NCBI GenBank assembly: GCA_000435195.1
Contig: FR880175.1
Span: forward strand, 12,985 to 29,153
Direction: 5' to 3'
Source of the DNA: Clostridium sp. CAG:169
GTDB taxonomy: Bacteria; Bacillota; Clostridia; Oscillospirales; Ruminococcaceae
Length of the DNA: 16,169 nt
Shown here: positions 13,008-16,169 of the stretch, piece by piece
Numbering within the stretch: the stretch's first letter is position 1
Layout: every line of letters starts with the position of its first letter
Notes under the pieces: generated by a model
What the model was told of the DNA's origin: nothing
Database searches by the model: none
The model's input: the letters and a program-made list of their open reading frames with translations, nothing else
Made by a program: the position numbers and the translations under genes

Positions 13008-15632
13008 ATGAAAGAACTTTCCAAGGTTTACGACCCGAAACAGGTTGAGGACCGCACCTATCAGTTCTGGCTGGACGGCGGCTATTTTCACGCTGAACCA
13101 AACCCGGACAAAAAACCGTACACCATCGTAATCCCGCCACCGAACATCACCGGTCAGCTGCACATGGGACACGCGCTGGATGAGACCTTGCAGGACATCC
13201 TCATCCGCTTCCGCAGGATGCAGGGCTATGAGACCCTCTGGCTGCCGGGCACCGACCACGCTTCCATTGCAACCGAGGCAAAGATTGTAAACGCAATGAA
13301 GGAAGAGGGTCTGACCAAGGAGGATTTGGGCAGAGAAGGCTTCCTGGAGCGCGCATGGGAATGGAAGCGCAAATACGGCGGCAGAATCATCGAGCAGCTC
13401 AAAAAACTTGGTTCTTCCTGCGACTGGGAGAGAGAACGCTTCACCCTCGATGAAGGATGCTCGCAGGCAGTCAAAGAGGTCTTTGTCAACCTCTACAACA
13501 AAGGCTTGATTTATCAGGGCGAGCGCATCATCAACTGGTGCCCGCACTGCATGACCTCCATCTCGGATGCAGAGGTTGAATATGAGGAGCAGGCAGGACA
13601 CTTCTGGCATCTGCGCTACCCGCTCAGCGACGGCAGCGGAGAGGTCATCCTGGCAACCACCCGCCCGGAAACGATGCTGGGCGATACCGCTATTGCTGTT
13701 AACCCGAAGGATGAACGTTACCAGAAGCTGATTGGCAAAACCGTCATCCTGCCGCTGGTCAACCGTGAGATTCCGATTGTCGGTGATGACTATGTCGATA
13801 TGGAATTTGGTACCGGCGTTGTAAAAATCACTCCGGCACACGACCCGAACGACTATGAGGTTGGACGCCGCCACGACCTGCCAATCCTCAAGGTGATGAA
13901 CGACGATGCCACCATGACCGCTGCCTGCGGCAAATATGCAGGCATGGAGCGCTATGAGGCAAGAAAAGCCATCGTGAAGGATTTGGAAGAGCAAGGCTAT
14001 CTGCTGAAGGTGGAGGACCACACCCACAATGTAGGAACCTGCTACCGCTGCGGCACCACCGTTGAACCGATGGTTTCCAAACAGTGGTTCGTCAAGATGG
14101 AGCCGCTGGCAAAACCGGCAATCGACGTTGTCCGCAACGGACAGATCAAGCTCATCCCGGAGCGTATGGACAAGACCTACTATAACTGGATGGAAAATAT
14201 CAAAGACTGGTGTATCTCCCGTCAGCTGTGGTGGGGTCATCGAATCCCGGCGTACTACTGCGAAAGCTGCGGAGAGGTCGTTGTTGCCAAGGAAGCTCCG
14301 TCTGTTTGTCCGAAGTGCGGCAGCACCCACCTGCATCAGGATGAGGACACCCTGGACACCTGGTTCAGCTCGGCACTGTGGCCGTTCTCTACCCTGGGCT
14401 GGCCAAACAACACCGAGGAGCTCAAATACTTCTACCCGACCAGCACCCTGGTCACCGGCTATGACATCATCTTCTTCTGGGTAGCCAGAATGATTTTCTC
14501 CGGCTTGGAACACATGGGCGACATCCCGTTTAACACCGTTTTGTTCCACGGTCTGGTTCGCGATGCCCAGGGCAGAAAGATGAGCAAATCGCTCGGCAAC
14601 GGTATCGACCCGCTGGAGATCATCGACCAGTACGGTGCAGATGCGCTGCGCTTCACCCTTGCCACCGGCAACACACCGGGCAACGATATGCGCTTCAGCG
14701 ATGAGAAGGTCATTGCCAGCCGCAACTTTGCCAACAAGATTTGGAACGCGTCCCGCTTTGTTCTGATGAACCTCAAGGATGAGCAGATGGATTTGGCTCT
14801 GCCGCTCGATCAGCTTGCCATCGAGGACAAATGGGTGCTGACCAAGTACAACACCCTGGTCAAAGAGGTCACCGATAACCTTGAGAAGTTTGAGCTGGGC
14901 ATTGCAGTCAGCAAGCTGTACGACTTTATCTGGGATGTTTTCTGCGACTGGTATGTTGAGCTGGCAAAATCCCGCCTGTGGGAAGACGGAGCCGAAGCAG
15001 AGGTCGCCAGAAAGGTTCTGGTCTATGTGATGGGCAACACCCTCAAGCTGCTGCATCCGTTCATGCCGTTCATCACCGAGGAAATCTGGCAGGCGCTGCC
15101 GCATGAAGGCGAAAGCATCATGGTTTCCCAGTGGCCGGTTTATGAGGAAAGCCTCAACTTTGCAGCCGAGCAGGCAGAGTTTGAAAAGGTGATGGATGCC
15201 ATCAAGGCAGTCCGCGCCCGCCGCAGCGAGATGAATGTACCTCCGTCCAAGAAGGCTACCCTGTACATCGAAACCGCTTCGCAGGAAATCTTTAATCTTT
15301 CCACCCCATTCCTGACCCGTCTGGCATGGGCAGATGAGATTATTCTGAGCACACCGGAGGACCCGAACGGCTGCGTTCAGGTCATCACCGACAGCGCAAA
15401 GGTTTATATGCCGCTGTCGCAGCTGGTGGACCGTGACAAGGAGATTGCCCGCTTAACCAAGGAGAAACAGGCTTGTGAAAAGGATATTGCTTTCCTCTCC
15501 GGCAAGCTGAACAACCCTGGCTTTGTGGCAAAGGCTCCCGAGAAGGTCATCAATGACCAGAAAGCCAAACTGGAAAAAGCACAGGAACTGCTGGCAAAGA
15601 TTGAATCGAGCCTGGCAGCTTTCAACAACTAA
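13008..15632 (+). CDS. valS: Valyl-tRNA synthetase
   Basis: This 874-residue class I aminoacyl-tRNA synthetase charges tRNA-Val with valine in the cytoplasm. The catalytic motifs are in place: PPPNITGQLHMGHALD (43-58) with the HIGH-type HMGH at 52-55, and GRKMSKSLGNG with KMSKS at 524-528. The editing (CP1) domain lies between, with ATTRPETMLGDTAIAV and the HDPNDYEVGRRHDLP segment. Cysteine pairs that can bind zinc are seen in NWCPHCMTS, GTCYRCGTT, and YCESCGEV followed by CPKCGS. A helical anticodon-binding domain follows, and a C-terminal coiled coil (about 805-870, DKEIARLTKEKQACEKDIAF) is the usual tRNA-contacting arm of ValS. Length is normal for bacteria. It is a single-gene unit with promoter, T-box and terminator. 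The start follows AAGGAGG (12994-13000). Confidence 0.98.
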   Translation: MKELSKVYDPKQVEDRTYQFWLDGGYFHAEPNPDKKPYTIVIPPPNITGQLHMGHALDETLQDILIRFRRMQGYETLWLPGTDHASIATEAKIVNAMKEEGLTKEDLGREGFLERAWEWKRKYGGRIIEQLKKLGSSCDWERERFTLDEGCSQAVKEVFVNLYNKGLIYQGERIINWCPHCMTSISDAEVEYEEQAGHFWHLRYPLSDGSGEVILATTRPETMLGDTAIAVNPKDERYQKLIGKTVILPLVNREIPIVGDDYVDMEFGTGVVKITPAHDPNDYEVGRRHDLPILKVMNDDATMTAACGKYAGMERYEARKAIVKDLEEQGYLLKVEDHTHNVGTCYRCGTTVEPMVSKQWFVKMEPLAKPAIDVVRNGQIKLIPERMDKTYYNWMENIKDWCISRQLWWGHRIPAYYCESCGEVVVAKEAPSVCPKCGSTHLHQDEDTLDTWFSSALWPFSTLGWPNNTEELKYFYPTSTLVTGYDIIFFWVARMIFSGLEHMGDIPFNTVLFHGLVRDAQGRKMSKSLGNGIDPLEIIDQYGADALRFTLATGNTPGNDMRFSDEKVIASRNFANKIWNASRFVLMNLKDEQMDLALPLDQLAIEDKWVLTKYNTLVKEVTDNLEKFELGIAVSKLYDFIWDVFCDWYVELAKSRLWEDGAEAEVARKVLVYVMGNTLKLLHPFMPFITEEIWQALPHEGESIMVSQWPVYEESLNFAAEQAEFEKVMDAIKAVRARRSEMNVPPSKKATLYIETASQEIFNLSTPFLTRLAWADEIILSTPEDPNGCVQVITDSAKVYMPLSQLVDRDKEIARLTKEKQACEKDIAFLSGKLNNPGFVAKAPEKVINDQKAKLEKAQELLAKIESSLAAFNN

Positions 15633-15653
15633 ACCGTGTAATTGTGGAAAAAC

Positions 15654-15687
15654 AAGCGCCGGAACGCAGATGCGTTCCGGCGCTTTT
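15654..15687. terminator. Bidirectional terminator between valS and the minus-strand gene
   Basis: AAGCGCCGGAACGC (15654-15667) and GCGTTCCGGCGCTT (15672-15685) form a perfect 14-bp GC-rich stem around AGAT, with an A tract before and TTTT at the end. It serves valS and the convergent gene ending at 15696. Confidence 0.93.
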
Positions 15688-15695
15688 GTGCTGTT

Positions 15696-16169
15696 TTAGA
15701 GACTAATTTTAAAGGAATATTCCTCTCCGTTGTACTCAAAGTCGCCCGAAAACCAGAGTCCACTGTTGTTAGAACGGACAGATCGGGTGAGCCGCAGGTC
15801 AGTTGCAAACTCATTGCCCTCAAAGGAGACGGGTTGCAGACCCTTGCCGTAGATTTGCGTGTTGCGCACGGTGATGTTTTCTGCCGTTTCGTAGGAGAGG
15901 GTGAGGCGGTGGATGCGCAAGCCGTTGCCCTGCTTTGTATAGTCGTAGGTAAAGACTCCCTTGATGATGCCCTCCTCCGGCAGGATGTCCTCCAGGACAT
16001 AGGAGTACTCAGGTGGGAGAACGTAGAAGGCTCCCTTGCAGATGGTGTCCTCCTCAAACTCATAGACACGAACGCGGTGGGCGGGGAGAGCATTGTAGCG
16101 GGTTTCCACAAAAACAGTGTCCGGTTTGTCCGGATTGCCCGGTGTGTCATCAAAGACGGTCTCAAAGGA
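15696..16169 (-). CDS. C-terminal part of an unrecognised, beta-rich protein (5' end outside window)
   Basis: On the minus strand the frame is open from the window edge to a TAA at 15698-15696, giving at least 157 residues. A GTG at 16109 could be read as a start, but 20 further in-frame codons lie upstream without a stop and no ribosome binding site supports the GTG, so I treat the gene as continuing outside. The visible part begins with an Asp/Pro-rich segment (DDTPGNPDKPD), like a linker, followed by many alternating hydrophobic and aromatic strands, for example RVRVYEFEEDTICKGAFYVL, IIKGVFTYDY, LWFSGDFEYNGEEYSFKISL. A secreted or surface beta-sandwich domain would fit, but no membrane segment, sorting signal or catalytic motif is seen. 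I do not recognise the family. Confidence 0.6.
   Translation of the reverse strand, partial: SFETVFDDTPGNPDKPDTVFVETRYNALPAHRVRVYEFEEDTICKGAFYVLPPEYSYVLEDILPEEGIIKGVFTYDYTKQGNGLRIHRLTLSYETAENITVRNTQIYGKGLQPVSFEGNEFATDLRLTRSVRSNNSGLWFSGDFEYNGEEYSFKISL

Noticed and set aside
12954..15104. Very long open frame (716 codons) on the minus strand opposite valS
   Set aside because: It is antisense to an unmistakable valyl-tRNA synthetase, has no recognisable domain and no ribosome binding site of its own, and arises from codon bias of valS.
1..16169. CRISPR arrays, defence genes, insertion sequences, phage genes, tRNA or rRNA genes
   Set aside because: I looked for regularly spaced repeats, transposase motifs, terminal inverted repeats and tRNA cloverleaf landmarks and saw none.

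Overview
The window looks like a chromosomal stretch from a Gram-positive anaerobe of the Bacillota, most likely class Clostridia. The signs are moderate GC content, strong AGGAGG-type ribosome binding sites, compact intrinsic terminators, a tRNA-sensing T-box leader before valS, a cobalamin riboswitch, an AGCS-type alanine/glycine symporter and a YtvI-like (sporulation-associated family) membrane protein. Assignment to an Oscillospiraceae/Ruminococcaceae-like lineage is only an impression. There are no rRNA or tRNA genes, no CRISPR array, no transposase and no phage genes. The region reads as core and lightly accessory genome.

Layout. 1-821: the 3' end of an unrecognised gene, then a flavodoxin-fold iron-sulfur flavoprotein. 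822-1341: an AT-rich gap with a 13-bp inverted repeat and a near-consensus promoter. 1342-2739: an AGCS sodium:alanine/glycine symporter with its own terminator. 2835-4200: a self-contained regulatory unit of promoter, cobalamin riboswitch, antiterminator/terminator platform and a single YitT-family membrane protein gene. 4211-6223: promoter, then xpt and a pyrimidine-nucleoside phosphorylase gene as a base/nucleoside salvage operon. 6230-6937 (minus): a CofE-like (F420-0:glutamate ligase family) protein of unknown role, with its own promoter. 7187-11379: a three-gene operon of an MBOAT O-acyltransferase, a DHHW (AlgX/AlgJ-like) acetyltransfer protein and a lipoprotein resembling a TRAP-transporter solute receptor. 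11359-12432 (minus): a YtvI/AI-2E-family membrane protein. 12433-13007: three TTTCCCGGGAAA-like palindromes, the valS promoter and a full T-box leader. 13008-15632: valS. 15696-16169 (minus): the C-terminal part of an unrecognised protein.

How the genes work together. The MBOAT and DHHW proteins form the membrane and extracytoplasmic halves of an acetyl-transfer route that acetylates a surface polymer. The third gene of that operon, a solitary TRAP-receptor-like lipoprotein without membrane subunits beside it, is the unusual member. Xpt and the phosphorylase recover purine bases and split pyrimidine nucleosides. The YitT gene is the only gene under the cobalamin riboswitch, which argues that it serves corrinoid (or cobalt) physiology.

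The strongest lead for something not well described is the cobalamin-riboswitch-controlled YitT unit. The acetylation operon with its orphan receptor lipoprotein comes next, then the palindrome cluster between ytvI and valS.
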